Shown here piece after piece: positions 17,035-25,932 of a stretch of DNA of 64,000 nucleotides. The notes beneath the pieces are model-generated. The model was not told the DNA's origin, did no database searches, and saw only the letters and a program-made list of their open reading frames with translations. Both the position numbers and the translations under genes were made by a program. The stretch's first letter is position 1. Every line of letters starts with the position of its first letter. The DNA is from Desulfobulbaceae bacterium BRH_c16a (lineage in GTDB: Bacteria > Desulfobacterota > Desulfobulbia > Desulfobulbales > Desulfocapsaceae). The DNA lies in assembly GCA_000961725.1 (NCBI GenBank), contig LADS01000039.1, positions 62,001 to 126,000 of the forward strand. Direction: 5' to 3'.

Positions 17035-17096
17035 TCGACAAAAGATGATTTTGCACAGTGCTGTTATGACCCGTCCCCTTTTTCGTTTTTCTCAAT

Positions 17097-19949
17097 TCAA
17101 TGTGCCCGCAAAACCAGTCCGGCGGGCAGGGACTCGCCGTACAGGGTCCGCTCCTCCTGCCGGGCAATGGGGACGACTTCCAGGAGATAACGTTTCTGTT
17201 CCTCCATTCCGGGGTGCTGCGACAGCCAGTCGAGCAAATGTTCGATTACCTGCTGGTCCAGATCGCGGGTGCGGTCTCCGGTTTTGCGGGCCAGCTGAAC
17301 CAGGGCGTTGACTACCGGTGTGATTTGGCGCCACTCCCGGCTGAGGATGTCTTCAATCCAGCTGACCACTTCTGCGGCGGGGACGACCCGGTCCGCCGGA
17401 CCGTACAGGAGTTCGCGGGCGCCGATGCGGGCAAGAGCCCAGAAATGCTGGTGCCGGACCTGGCTGGGCGGCATCCTGGACAGCAGCAGGCGTCCCCATT
17501 GGATCTTGTCCTTCACATACAGCCTCTCCAGATTGGCGATCAGCATCCACAGTTCGAGTTCCCGCTGCAGCGGCAGGCGCACTTTTTTGCCCTTTTTGGG
17601 GTTGAGGAGAGGTTCGGCCTTCAGCGTCAACTGACGCTGTTGGCCCGGAACCATTCCGCCGGCCAGGCGGCGCCACATGATCCACCATTCGGATTGAACC
17701 TGTGGATTGCCGCCGTATGCGGGACCCTCAAGATATACTTTCCAGGATTCTTTAATGCGCTCGGCATCAAGTACGTCGCCAAAGCCGGGCCGCAGGCAAA
17801 AGCCGAAGAGATTCATCCAGCGCGCCTCGTGCACTGCCGAACGGGTGCGGACTTGCCGGTCCTGCAACAGGATATCGGCCAACCCGCGGATAAATCCCAG
17901 CGGCCACTCATCTCGCGCCAGATCGACCAGGGAGGCGATCTCTTTCACCAGTCCGTCCAGACGCGGAGTATCATCGCCCGCAAAAGCCGTTTGCAGCGCC
18001 TCCCCGGCCTGCCGGACCAAGCCGTCCTCAAGCACAGTCTGTTCCTGCACTTCCTTCGGGGCTTCGCCAACATCACGCAGCTGGAACTGCAATTGCCAAC
18101 GATGGCCGCTGGTCATCGACCGGCAAAAAAGCGCCAGGGTGCCCATCTCCGTGTATTCGGCCTCGATCTGCACCGGTATGCTGGTTTTTGTCCCTGTTTT
18201 GCCGTAGCGAATGACAGTCTGCAGCGGTGGCAGGGGTGTAAACGTTTCATCGATGGCGACGATCTCGCCGCTGCGGTCTTCGCCGCGGTAGCTTGAGCTG
18301 AACAGATCGAAGCGTACCGGTTGATTGGCAAGCACCTCGAACTGCTTATCGCTGAGTTCAATGGTGCTGCCCTCGTCCAGTCCGCGCTCAACCAGACAGA
18401 TCGCCCGGGCCGGTACGCCTGCTTCATGGGCTTCGTGGCCAAGACCGAGATAAAACGAGCGGGGGCTGCCGCTGCCGACGCGCACGCCGCGACCGATTTT
18501 GACCAGACCGTAGTAGGCGGCGCCCAGGGAAACGGCCTGGTCCAGATCGGGGTTGTGCAGCACCCTCGGTCCTTCTGCGCCTTCTTCGCCTTTTTCGCCA
18601 AAAAAATTTCCTATCACCCGGATGATTTGATCCTGGATGATTTTGGGCTTCAGCGACCCGCCGTTAAAGAGGATCAGGTCCGGCAGCGGACGGGTCTTGC
18701 CCACGGACCTGGCCACATCGGACTGGTGGCGGCTTAAGAAACGGCATATATGCCTGGTGATAGCCGGCTCGGGTTCGTAGGGCAGTCCGAATTCGGTAAT
18801 CGCCGGGCGCCGGCCGGGCTTGCCGCCACCGATATCGTCGATCAGCGGGAAAAAGCCCTCCAGGATTATCTGCTCCACGGTGGCGCGGTCCAGGTCGGCC
18901 GAAACGGTCCCGGCAATCAGGCGGGAGCCTGTGCCCATCAAGGTGATGCGGTGCGCATCAGCCTCTTGGGAGAGAATCCTTTCCTTGGCCTCGCGGCATT
19001 CGTGGCAGAGCGATTTCCAGCGGTCGGTGGAGAGGGAAGCCTGCCGTCCGATCCACCGGGCTTCGACACTCCGCGCCAGGGCCAGATCGATATTGTCGCC
19101 GCCCAGAATCAGGTGATCGCCCACGGCAATCCTTTCAAAACGCGGGCTGCCGCCTTCGACCGCGCTCAAGGTGATCAGCGTGAAGTCGGTGGTACCGCCA
19201 CCGACATCACAGATGAGAATCAACTCCCCCGGTTGGACATATCTCTCCCATGTACTTTCGTGTCCGATCAGCCAGCTGTAAAATGCTGCCAGGGGTTCCT
19301 CGATCAGGGTGACATGCTTGTATCCGGCAAGTTTTGCAGCCGACAGGGTCAGTTCGCGGGCCACCTCGTCAAAAGAGGCCGGAACCGTGAGTATTACCGT
19401 CTGGTTTTCGAGGAACAGCTCTTCTTCATCGCCATGGACGTGGTTCCAGGCGCGTTTGATGTGGGCAAGATATGCCGCGCTTGCCTGTACCGGTGATACT
19501 TTTTCGACTTCTTCCGGCGCACCCCAAGGTAAAATGGGACGGTTGCGATCCACGTTGGCGTGGCAGAGCCAGCTTTTGGCAGATGAGACGAGCCGACCTG
19601 GCACCCTGGCACCCTGATCGCGCGCCAGGGCGCCGACAAAATGATCCTCGGGGGTAGGCCAGGGATGGGCAAGGATTTTGAGATCCACCTCGTATTCTCC
19701 GGGCAAATACAAAAAGGAGGGCAACACCGGCAAGCGGTTGAATTCACCCAGGCCGGTCAGCTGGGGGATGATGAAGATCTCGATGGGCGGATTCTTTTTT
19801 CTCCCGCTCCCGTCCGCGGCTTTGCGTACATCGACAAAGGAGACGGCCGAGTTGGTGGTGCCGAGGTCGATACCGACAAGAAAGGGATGGACCGCACCAA
19901 CGGCCCGGAATACAGGTTCTTTTTCAGGGGGGATGGAAACTTCAGACAT
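17097..19949 (-). CDS. Large Hsp70-like protein with DUF3731-type C-terminus
   Basis: A 950-residue protein. The N-terminal half is an Hsp70/actin-fold ATPase: phosphate 1 loop GIDLGTTNSAVSFVD at about residues 27-41, EEPLAAFYSW, phosphate 2 loop LICDVGGGTTDFTL and adenosine loop LILFNGGSLKP. The region after about residue 520 is not a canonical DnaK substrate domain. It carries a beta-rich piece (FDLFSSSYRGEDRSGEIVAI) and then a long helical C-terminus that fits DUF3731. It follows a shorter Hsp70 gene by 42 nt and a DUF2760 membrane protein gene. This trio is widespread in proteobacteria but, to my knowledge, uncharacterised. No DnaJ or GrpE partner is nearby. Confidence 0.87.
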   Translation of the reverse strand: MSEVSIPPEKEPVFRAVGAVHPFLVGIDLGTTNSAVSFVDVRKAADGSGRKKNPPIEIFIIPQLTGLGEFNRLPVLPSFLYLPGEYEVDLKILAHPWPTPEDHFVGALARDQGARVPGRLVSSAKSWLCHANVDRNRPILPWGAPEEVEKVSPVQASAAYLAHIKRAWNHVHGDEEELFLENQTVILTVPASFDEVARELTLSAAKLAGYKHVTLIEEPLAAFYSWLIGHESTWERYVQPGELILICDVGGGTTDFTLITLSAVEGGSPRFERIAVGDHLILGGDNIDLALARSVEARWIGRQASLSTDRWKSLCHECREAKERILSQEADAHRITLMGTGSRLIAGTVSADLDRATVEQIILEGFFPLIDDIGGGKPGRRPAITEFGLPYEPEPAITRHICRFLSRHQSDVARSVGKTRPLPDLILFNGGSLKPKIIQDQIIRVIGNFFGEKGEEGAEGPRVLHNPDLDQAVSLGAAYYGLVKIGRGVRVGSGSPRSFYLGLGHEAHEAGVPARAICLVERGLDEGSTIELSDKQFEVLANQPVRFDLFSSSYRGEDRSGEIVAIDETFTPLPPLQTVIRYGKTGTKTSIPVQIEAEYTEMGTLALFCRSMTSGHRWQLQFQLRDVGEAPKEVQEQTVLEDGLVRQAGEALQTAFAGDDTPRLDGLVKEIASLVDLARDEWPLGFIRGLADILLQDRQVRTRSAVHEARWMNLFGFCLRPGFGDVLDAERIKESWKVYLEGPAYGGNPQVQSEWWIMWRRLAGGMVPGQQRQLTLKAEPLLNPKKGKKVRLPLQRELELWMLIANLERLYVKDKIQWGRLLLSRMPPSQVRHQHFWALARIGARELLYGPADRVVPAAEVVSWIEDILSREWRQITPVVNALVQLARKTGDRTRDLDQQVIEHLLDWLSQHPGMEEQKRYLLEVVPIARQEERTLYGESLPAGLVLRAH

Positions 19950-19991
19950 TCTGCTTGGTTCCCTGATATATCATTTTTTTATTTCCTTAGT

Positions 19992-21806
19992 TTATTGTTC
20001 GCGCACATTGAACTCCAGCTTCCACCGCGTATTGTCCGCCTTCGAAGCGCAATACAGTTGCAGGGTGCCCACCTCGGTGACCTCCAGTTCCAGGGTGACC
20101 GGGATGACCTGGCCCGGTTCGCCGGCCAGGGTGGTTTCCAGGGTGGTCAGTGCTTCGATCTGGTCATGCCAGTCCTCCACCACGGTGCCGACTGCGTCCT
20201 CCCGGCGGGTGGTCGAACCTAAAAAGTCAAAGACCACCGGCTGACCGACAACCAGGATGAACTCCTGGTCCTTGATCTGCATCGAGCTGCCTTCCTCCAT
20301 GCCGAAGGGGGCCACGCACAAGGCCTTGGTGGGAACGGGCATGCCCGGAACCGCAGGCATGGCGGCGGCGACGCCGATGTAATAGGAACGCTCCAGGCCG
20401 CTGCGGATGCGGATTCCCTTGCCCTGCCGGGCCAATCCGTAATAGGCGGCACCGCGGGCCACGGCCAGGTCGTAGTCGCCGGCTTCGATCTCCCGAATGC
20501 TGCCGTTTTCGGTCCAGTCTCCTAAAATCGAGACAATCCGCTCACGCAAGAGGGCCGCTTTCATGACCCCGCCGTTGAACAGCACGCCGGTCGGGTGGAT
20601 AATCTTTTCCCGGTCGTCCGGGCGGTCGAGAAAGGCGGCCAGGTGCCTGGTAATGGCGGCATCGGCCTCAAAGGCCAAGCCGAATTCCTGGATACCGGCG
20701 CGCGCGGCAGCCTTGGGCCTGTCGCTACGCTTGCATTCCGGGAAAAACCCGTCCCGCAGGATGGAATCGACCGTGTCGCGGGTCAATTCGGTAGTGATCA
20801 TGCCGCCGATCAGGCTTGCGCCGCGCCCCAGGATGGTGACCTGCCGCGAATCCAGATCCGGGTCGGAAAGCAATTCTTCCTTGGCCCTGCGGCAGCTGTG
20901 CCACAACCCGTTCATCTGCCGGGTGTCCAGCCTGGTGCCTTTTTCGGCCAGGTCGCGGGCCAGCGAATAGGCCAGGGCCAGGTCCATGTTATCGCCGCCG
21001 ACCAGCAGGTGGTTGCCCACCGCCACGCGTTCCAGGGTCAGGTCGCCTTCTTCCTCGCCCACCTGGATCAGGCTGAAATCACTGGTGCCGCCGCCCACGT
21101 CGCAGACCAGGATCAGGTCGCCGGCGGTGACCGCATCGCGCCAGACGCCGTGGCCGCCACCGATCCAGGCATAGAACGCCGCCTGGGGTTCTTCCAAGAG
21201 GACCGCATGAGACAGTCCGGCCATTTCGGCAGCCTCGATCGTCAGTTCGCGCGCCACCGCGTCGAACGAGGCCGGCACCGTCAGGTACACCAGCTGGTTT
21301 TCCATTTTACGGTCCGAATCCGAATCCGTTGCAGCCATGGTATGGTTCCAGGCATCGCGGATGTGGGTGAGGATGGCGGATTGAGCCTCCACCGGCGACA
21401 TTTTTTTGCGCCCTTCGTCGGCGTCGGTGCCCGATCCGGCGCCTTGCCACGGCAGGATGGGCGCCTTGCGATCAACCAGGGTATTGCACAGCCATGATTT
21501 GGCCGAGGAGACCAACCGCTGGGGGATCTCCTCGCCTCGGTTGCGCGCATATTCGCCCACCGCAAGCTGCGCGGTTTCGTTCCATGGCAATCCCAGGGCG
21601 CCCTCCGGCACCTCCTGAGTCTGGGGCGCCAGCACGAACGATGGCAAAGCCCGGCGTGTTTCGACCGCACCGGCTTCGACCACCTGAGGGATGTCGAAGA
21701 TCCGGATGCGCGCATCCTCTATCCTTTCGGTGGTCGCCTCGGTATAGGCTACCACGCTGTTGGTGGTTCCCAGGTCGATACCGATGATGTAAGCCGGTTC
21801 ACTCAT
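19992..21806 (-). CDS. Hsp70-family protein, short form
   Basis: A 604-residue Hsp70-like ATPase: GIDLGTTNSVVAYTE at residues 9-23, EEPQAAFYAW, LVCDVGGGTSDFSL and VLFNGGVMKAALL. After the ATPase domain (about 1-480) there is a short beta-domain (QEFILVVGQPVVFDFLGST to LQLYC), and the protein ends without the helical lid of DnaK. ATPase loops are intact. It lies between DUF2760 (20 nt upstream) and the larger Hsp70. The two Hsp70 proteins are clearly paralogous, so they may work as a pair at the membrane protein encoded first. Confidence 0.88.
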   Translation of the reverse strand: MSEPAYIIGIDLGTTNSVVAYTEATTERIEDARIRIFDIPQVVEAGAVETRRALPSFVLAPQTQEVPEGALGLPWNETAQLAVGEYARNRGEEIPQRLVSSAKSWLCNTLVDRKAPILPWQGAGSGTDADEGRKKMSPVEAQSAILTHIRDAWNHTMAATDSDSDRKMENQLVYLTVPASFDAVARELTIEAAEMAGLSHAVLLEEPQAAFYAWIGGGHGVWRDAVTAGDLILVCDVGGGTSDFSLIQVGEEEGDLTLERVAVGNHLLVGGDNMDLALAYSLARDLAEKGTRLDTRQMNGLWHSCRRAKEELLSDPDLDSRQVTILGRGASLIGGMITTELTRDTVDSILRDGFFPECKRSDRPKAAARAGIQEFGLAFEADAAITRHLAAFLDRPDDREKIIHPTGVLFNGGVMKAALLRERIVSILGDWTENGSIREIEAGDYDLAVARGAAYYGLARQGKGIRIRSGLERSYYIGVAAAMPAVPGMPVPTKALCVAPFGMEEGSSMQIKDQEFILVVGQPVVFDFLGSTTRREDAVGTVVEDWHDQIEALTTLETTLAGEPGQVIPVTLELEVTEVGTLQLYCASKADNTRWKLEFNVREQ

Positions 21807-21826
21807 ATATTTTTCTTCCCTCCCTT

Positions 21827-22585
21827 TTACCCCACCTCCACTTCGGCCGGTGCTATGATTGCCGGGTCCTGATGTCCGGAAAAGGTCGGCAAATCTAATT
21901 TGCCGGCGCGCCAGCCCCGGTGACGGACGGTTCCCTTGAACGGAGGTTGTCCGGTGACGTTGCCGATCAGTTTCACCGCACCCGGATCAAAATCCCGTTC
22001 CAGCGTGATCTCATCGCCCTCCTGCTGCTCCAGCACAGCCTGGGGAACCAGGTACTTATCCAATGTTTTTTTACAGTTCTCATGAATATTGCGAACGGCC
22101 ACCCCGATCTGGGCGTCCTGGTACCCAGCCAGGTTTTCGGCAAGAAAATCCATCAGGCGCCCCTCGCGCTGCAAGGCGGAGAGAAGATGTACAAAAATGC
22201 GCTTGTCGACTTCGGCCTCTTCTTTTCCTTCTTGGCGTAGCGGCTGTCGTTGCTCGACTTTTTGCGGCCGGGCCGCCGCCCTCTCTTGCATGTGGCGTGC
22301 AACCGGGCGGCGTAAAAAAAGCCATAACGACAGGCCGACCAGGAGAAAAAAAATAATGCTTGCCGGAACAAAGTACAGCCAAAATCCATTTTCAGCGGCC
22401 TGCACTCGCGCGGCCGCAGCGGTGATTTCGGGCAAGGAGGGGTATGCTTCCGCAAGCCTGCCTGTTTTTTCGGAAAGTGTTTGCAGCAACCAGTAGCTGC
22501 CCGCGTCTATCACCAGGCAGATGAGGAGCATGACGGTCAAAACCCTGACCAGAATAATACGCGAAACAGCCTTGATGCCGTCCAT
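21827..22585 (-). CDS. DUF2760 membrane protein
   Basis: A 252-residue protein with two predicted membrane helices (about residues 8-32 and 68-90, the second FVPASIIFFLLVGLSLWLFL) separated by a short external loop. A charged linker and a cytoplasmic C-terminal DUF2760 domain follow (about 115-250: FVHLLSALQREGRLMDFLAE, IHENCKKTL, PPFKGTVRHRGWRAGKLDLP). The start has a strong GGGAGGAGAG ribosome site. It heads a three-gene operon with two Hsp70-like ATPases. Function is unknown; context suggests a membrane docking platform for them. Confidence 0.82.
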   Translation of the reverse strand: MDGIKAVSRIILVRVLTVMLLICLVIDAGSYWLLQTLSEKTGRLAEAYPSLPEITAAAARVQAAENGFWLYFVPASIIFFLLVGLSLWLFLRRPVARHMQERAAARPQKVEQRQPLRQEGKEEAEVDKRIFVHLLSALQREGRLMDFLAENLAGYQDAQIGVAVRNIHENCKKTLDKYLVPQAVLEQQEGDEITLERDFDPGAVKLIGNVTGQPPFKGTVRHRGWRAGKLDLPTFSGHQDPAIIAPAEVEVG

Positions 22586-22807
22586 CTTGACTCTCCTCCC
22601 TTTTTTAACGGTTTACACGGTGAAGATAACTCCCTGTATTTGCTATTTTTGCAAGGTTTTTTTATTCATTCCGATGTGTTAATGGAGAGCAAAACTGTAG
22701 AGTAACTATAAGTCGGTCGGCATAATCGACAAGATGCAAATATGCAAGGCCCCCAAGCTTTTATATGATTTTCGAGGATGGATTTCGGCCGTTGCCGGAA
22801 GAGAATT

Positions 22808-24271
22808 CTATCGCTCTTCAAATGAAGGGCGTGACGCGTTGATCACACTCCGGGCAAGATCGGCAAAAACAAAGTGATGGAACGGCAGCACCGCATACCA
22901 GTAAAGCCTGCCAAGCACGCCCCGGGGAAGATAGTGCGCGGTCTGCACCAGCTGATCCGGTTGGATATCGAACTCGAGCCAGGCCTGGCCGGGCAGTTTC
23001 ATCTGGGCGTAGAGAAGGAGACGTTTTCCTTCTTTAATGTCAACCACTTTCCAGAAATCAACGGCATCGCCCATGCGCAGTTCGCGGTCCAGCCGGCGTC
23101 CTCTGTTCAGGCCGTATCCGCCGAAAACCTTGTCGAGCAGGCCGCGCAGCCGCCAAAGGTAATTGTACCGGAACCAGCCGTTCAGACCACCAAGTGCACA
23201 GACAGAGTGGAATACTTCTTCCGGCGTTTCGCCATCTTCGTACGGCACTACCTGCACATCGCGGAAAATCGCGCCGACCGGGTCGTCAAAGTCCTTGATG
23301 TCGCAGGCCTGCTGCCCACTGCTGTCGCACCAGCGGCTGATCACCTGGTTGGTCTCGAGCTCCTGAAGTGCTTCGATCACGGCTTTCTTGAACGGCCTGG
23401 GCTGTATTCCAGGGAAATATCGGGCAGCGTGATCATTCTGCACTACGGTTTCGCTTTTGAGCCCCTCGACCAGGGCCGAGACGAGTTTATAGGGCAAGGG
23501 GGTAAACAGAATCAACCAGTAGGAAGAGAGGCGCGGGGAAAGAACAGGCACCGGCAGCAGATATCGCCTCAGGCCCATGACTTCTCCGGCCTGGTGCATC
23601 ATCTGCTGAAAGCTGAGTTGTTCCGCTCCGATGTCAACCACCAGGTCACCCTTATGGACAAGCTCGATCGATGCCTGCAGATAGGAGAGCACGTCCTCGA
23701 CCCCAACCGGTTGGGTTAAAGTCCTCACCCAGCGGGGCGTGATCATCACCGGCAGTTTCTGGGTGAGGTTGCGGATGATCTCGAAACTGGCGCTGCCCGA
23801 ACCGATGATCGCCCCGGCACGCAGCCAGATGGTTTCGATCCGGTCCGGTTCGGCGCCAAGAATCTCACCGGTCTCGATGCGGCTGAGCAGATGCTTGCTG
23901 GCGCTTTCCCTGAGACCGAGCCCGCCGAGATAGATGATCCGTCTCACTCCGGCTGCAACACAGGCCGACCTGAAGTTTTCGGCACTTTGCCGGTCGAGTT
24001 CATGGTAGCTCTTGCCCGATCCCATGGAATGGATCAGGTAAAATGCCGTATCCACCCCGGCAACAGCCGCATCGAGGGCATCTCTGTCAAAAGTGCTGCC
24101 TTCGCAGATATCGACCCGGTCGGCGATGGCAACCTGCACTTTATGACGGTTGCGCACCAGCACTCGCAGCCGATATTCCCCTGCCTCCAGCAGCCGATGA
24201 GTCAGCCGTCTGCCGATATATCCGGTTGCCCCGGTTATCAGTACTGTTTTTACTGATGAGCTGTCGGCCAT
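22808..24271 (-). CDS. SDR/NmrA-like NAD(P)-binding protein fused to DUF2867
   Basis: A 487-residue protein. The N-terminal Rossmann fold has the dinucleotide motif GATGYIGRRLTHRLL (residues 14-28), and the extended-SDR/NmrA part reaches to about residue 300. The C-terminal part (about 340-480, PYEDGETPEEVFHSVCALGG, then WRLRGLLDKVFGG and WLEFDIQPDQLVQTAHYLP) is DUF2867, a START-like lipid- or polyketide-binding fold. The family is common in anaerobic and marine bacteria, and its reaction is unknown. The catalytic YxxxK is not obvious, which suggests an atypical SDR. Confidence 0.85.
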   Translation of the reverse strand: MADSSSVKTVLITGATGYIGRRLTHRLLEAGEYRLRVLVRNRHKVQVAIADRVDICEGSTFDRDALDAAVAGVDTAFYLIHSMGSGKSYHELDRQSAENFRSACVAAGVRRIIYLGGLGLRESASKHLLSRIETGEILGAEPDRIETIWLRAGAIIGSGSASFEIIRNLTQKLPVMITPRWVRTLTQPVGVEDVLSYLQASIELVHKGDLVVDIGAEQLSFQQMMHQAGEVMGLRRYLLPVPVLSPRLSSYWLILFTPLPYKLVSALVEGLKSETVVQNDHAARYFPGIQPRPFKKAVIEALQELETNQVISRWCDSSGQQACDIKDFDDPVGAIFRDVQVVPYEDGETPEEVFHSVCALGGLNGWFRYNYLWRLRGLLDKVFGGYGLNRGRRLDRELRMGDAVDFWKVVDIKEGKRLLLYAQMKLPGQAWLEFDIQPDQLVQTAHYLPRGVLGRLYWYAVLPFHHFVFADLARSVINASRPSFEER

Positions 24272-24395
24272 ATGTCCCTGTGGTTTTGAGGATTCTTTCC
24301 TGTCAAATCTGAGGGTAATCTTCTATTATGCCATTGCAGACAGTATAGCATCCGGCTGCTGTTGACAATGATGGCTGTGCTTTCCTCCCTTGTCG

Positions 24396-24784
24396 GGTGG
24401 AAGTCTCCACTTGCCGGACAACTGCATGCTGGCCCATCATTTTGTCGAGCGTATCCGTCCCGGCTGCCGCATTGACGCGGCGGCGGAAAAGATCCTCCTG
24501 GGCTACTCATGGCCGGGCAATGTCCGGGAACTGGAGAACACTCTCCAGCGCGCGCTCCATCTCTGTGAAGACCTCCTTCTTCTTCCCGAGCACCTTGATT
24601 TGGCCGATGCTGTCGGACTTCATCCGGCCCCGATCGAGGGAACACTGAGGGAAGTCGAGCGGCAGGCTATCCTGTCCGCCTTGTCGACAACAGGCGCCAA
24701 CATGGTCAAGACGGCAAAGCTGCTCGGAATTCCGGGCAACCCTTTAACGAAAAGCAAAAGATTACGGTATTGATAAACCGTAGG
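24396..24784 (+). pseudogene. Sigma-54-dependent regulator, 3' fragment
   Basis: The frame encodes only the end of an NtrC-type regulator: LAHHFVERIRPGC, then GYSWPGNVRELENTLQRAL (the AAA+ sensor II region), then a Fis-type HTH beginning LREVERQAILSALSTTGANM. Near 24742 the frame slips: KLLGI is followed by out-of-frame bases, and the natural ending (RKAKDYGIDKP, stop at 24782-24784) is recovered one base over. Walker A/B and GAFTGA are missing. It is convergent with a broken dctP gene, which suggests the remains of a TRAP transporter control locus. Confidence 0.85.
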
Positions 24785-24822
24785 AAAACCGGCCCCCGGT
24801 GATTCGGAGAGCCGGTCCGGGG

Positions 24823-25456
24823 TTATTCGACTATCGCATCGAGAACTTTCCGACCCCACTCGACACCTACATCCTTCAGAACCTCCGGCCAGACTTCGGA
24901 CCGGATTTTTTGGGCGGTGGCTGCTATCTCCTCACCGCTTATCGGCACGATTTTCGCGCCGTACTCTTCCAGACGCTTTTCATTGGCGGCCTGATCTGCC
25001 TCAGCCGACTGCCAGCGCCGCTCCTCGAACTGTGCGGCGACCTGATCGAGCTGGACCTTCTGGTCTGCCGAAAGGTCCTGATACAGCTTTTTGTTGATGA
25101 TCAGGTACCAGACTTCGAAATGGGTATTTGAGGGGATATAGTATTTGGTCGCATCGCGGAAAGAGGAATAATATCCTTCTGCCCCTGAACCGATCACCCC
25201 ATAGACAACGCCCGTCTGCACCGCCGTAAAGGCCTCGGAAAACGGCAGAGGTGTACCGAGATAGCCGGTTTTATCGGCCAGCAGCTGAAAGGTCTTCACC
25301 GGCGGAACACTTGATCCCCTTCGCCGATTCGGGATCGCCGGGGGACTTGGGTTCGGTGTTCAGGGCAATGCCACCGAAATAGACCGGCCAGGCAGCCAGC
25401 AGGTGAATGTTCTGGGCGTCATTCAACTCGGCGACGACTTTTTTTATTTGAGACAA
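24823..25456 (-). pseudogene. TRAP transporter solute-binding protein DctP, broken
   Basis: On the minus strand the segment SQIKKVVAELNDAQNIHLLA and WPVYFGGIALNTEPKSP is followed by a frameshift near 25300. It continues in another frame as PVKTFQLLADKTGYLGTPLP, GVVYGVIGSGAEGYYSS, DATKYYIPSNTHFEVWYLI and so on to the natural end LDAIVE. The signal peptide and the first third of the protein are absent; upstream of about 25456 the homology stops. The DctQ and DctM membrane partners are not in the window. Non-functional. Confidence 0.85.
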
Positions 25457-25841
25457 AAACAAAAAAGCTTGCCGAACACGGGACGAAGGCAAAAGTGGAA
25501 GCCAAAGGGAACAGAAGTTTCGGTAAAGTGTATCATTTCAATACCCCAAAAAAATTTGAAGGAGTAAATCGCCTGGATCGGGAATACCCGTAGATGAAAT
25601 GTTCAGTATCGAGACATGTCTCATAATTGGTCATGTGCATGGTCCCTTCGAATGGAAGGGCGGTCCAACCAAGGCCTATAACTTTTGTCAGCCCATAACC
25701 AACTCCTATTCGATCAAGCACCTGATATCTTTCAATTATTATAATTAAATCGCCCTCTACTTTCCTTTTGGAATAGCCTGGACCCCTTCGGATAACCTCA
25801 CTACATGTATCTATTTCAAATACTTACATCATCAACCAAGA
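25457..25841. other. Intergenic region upstream of aspA
   Basis: No credible gene is seen. GAGACATGTCTC at 25611-25622 is a perfect 12-bp palindrome located 230 bp before the sigma-54 promoter, a typical distance for an enhancer-type activator site, so it may be a binding site of the NtrC-type regulator. A 62-codon minus-strand reading frame at 25533-25721 has no recognisable features. Confidence 0.4.
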
Positions 25842-25858
25842 CTGGTACGGCTTTTGCT
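25842..25858 (+). promoter_or_regulatory. Sigma-54 promoter of aspA
   Basis: CTGGTACGGCTTTTGCT matches the sigma-54 consensus (TGGCACG-N4-TTGCW) with one substitution. The invariant GG (25844-25845) and GC (25856-25857) are 10 bp apart, as required. Transcription would begin near 25870, leaving a leader of about 63 nt before the ATG at 25933. An NtrC-type activator is encoded 6 kb downstream (32066). Confidence 0.75.
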
Positions 25859-25932
25859 CTATCGATGTGTATTCAACAAAGAACAGCCACCAGGCACCGG
25901 TCTTGTATCCAACTACTATAAAGGGAAAAGGG

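Noticed and set aside
25533..25721. Minus-strand reading frame of 62 codons upstream of aspA
   Set aside because: No ribosome site, no recognisable motif, and it overlaps the promoter-bearing intergenic region; not supported as a gene.
25867..25932. Upstream in-frame start of aspA giving 22 more residues
   Set aside because: It coincides with the predicted sigma-54 transcription start, and the family N-terminus begins at the ATG at 25933.
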